From positions 1 to 34,509 of the forward strand of contig JAHZJL010000086.1 in NCBI GenBank assembly GCA_022600935.1: DNA of 34,509 nt, given 5' to 3'. The position numbers and the translations under genes are program-made. Of this stretch, positions 33,622-34,509 are shown one piece after another. The stretch is from Gammaproteobacteria bacterium (lineage in GTDB: Bacteria > Pseudomonadota > Gammaproteobacteria > Methylococcales > DRLZ01). Within the stretch, counting starts at the first letter, position 1; each line of letters begins with the position of its first letter. The notes under the pieces are model-generated. The model was not told where the DNA came from, made no database searches, and saw only the letters and a list, made by a program, of their open reading frames with translations.

Positions 33622-34416
33622 ATGCAAAGCTATCTTGATCTGTTACAAGATGTTCTGGATAACGGCAAACTCAGGCAGGACAGAACCGGCGTTGGCACGT
33701 ACAGTGTATTTTGTCGGCAATTACGCCTCGATCTGCAGCAAGGCTTTCCACTGCTAACCACCAAAAAACTGCATGTCCCTTCGATTATCCACGAGTTATT
33801 GTGGTTTATCTCAGGTAAGACCAATATCGCCTATCTCAAAGAAAATGGAGTCAGCATCTGGAATGAATGGGCTGATAGCGATGGTGAATTAGGCCCGGTC
33901 TACGGGCATCAATGGCGCAGCTGGAAAACGGAAAACGGAACACATATCGACCAGCTCGCCAATGTCATTGAACAAATCAAAACCAACCCCACCTCACGGC
34001 GACTGCTGGTCAATGCCTGGAATGTCGGTGCACTGGATCAAATGGCTTTACCGCCATGTCACTACAGCTTTCAGTTTTACGTCAACCAGAACCGGCTGGA
34101 TTGCCTGTTTAACATGCGCTCGGTTGATATTTTCCTTGGTCTGCCATTTAATATCGCCAGTTATGCCTTGCTGACCATGATGGTTGCTCAACAAACAGAT
34201 TTACAACCCGGCGAACTGATCTGGTCTGGCGCCGATGTCCACCTTTACCAAAACCACCTCGACCAAGCTCGTTTGCAACTGCAACGCACTCCCGGTCAAC
34301 TACCTACCTTAACTTTTAATTGCAAGCCTGATTCGTTGTTTGACTATCGCTTTGAGGATATTGTTATTCATAACTATTCACCTCAAGCGCATATTGCGGC
34401 TAAAGTTGCAGTTTAG
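33622..34416 (+). CDS. thyA: Thymidylate synthase
   Basis: 264 aa: [51 protein letters not shown]...[11 protein letters not shown]...[14 protein letters not shown]...[20 protein letters not shown]. Confidence 0.99.
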   Translation: MQSYLDLLQDVLDNGKLRQDRTGVGTYSVFCRQLRLDLQQGFPLLTTKKLHVPSIIHELLWFISGKTNIAYLKENGVSIWNEWADSDGELGPVYGHQWRSWKTENGTHIDQLANVIEQIKTNPTSRRLLVNAWNVGALDQMALPPCHYSFQFYVNQNRLDCLFNMRSVDIFLGLPFNIASYALLTMMVAQQTDLQPGELIWSGADVHLYQNHLDQARLQLQRTPGQLPTLTFNCKPDSLFDYRFEDIVIHNYSPQAHIAAKVAV

Positions 34417-34509
34417 ACTTTTATAAGATAACTAATTATGATTAATGTAGTATGTCTATTATTATTTGAATCTGCATTTTTAAGTGACTGGATCAAGCTA
34501 AGCTAAATC

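Overview
The window looks like the replication-origin neighbourhood of a moderately low-GC gammaproteobacterium-like chromosome. Leftward operon: rpmH-rnpA-yidD-yidC-mnmE-[1455-aa multidomain glycosyltransferase]-mnmG-rsmG-parA-parB. Divergent rightward cluster: dnaA-dnaN-recF-gyrB-lgt-thyA. Left part: partial EamA-type transporter, BON/LysM protein, DUF937 protein, folA, apaH/apaG, SDR, dcd, mrp/apbC and metG. Then an AT-rich 9.0-13.4 kb stretch with gene remnants, a membrane DUF937 protein and a small SmbP-like secreted protein. Two consensus ParB-binding parS sites (TGTTTCACGTGAAACA) lie at 1517-1532 and 3714-3729; the first is the centre of a perfect 44-bp palindrome. A candidate oriC (one perfect DnaA box, two near matches, an AT-rich tract) lies between dnaA and dnaN. 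Most of the window is conserved core genome. The more unusual items are the large glycosyltransferase between mnmG and mnmE, the extended parS palindrome, and the decaying island between metG and parB. I saw no CRISPR array, tRNA, rRNA, transposase or recognisable defence system. I did not find convincing evidence for a wholly new biological system.
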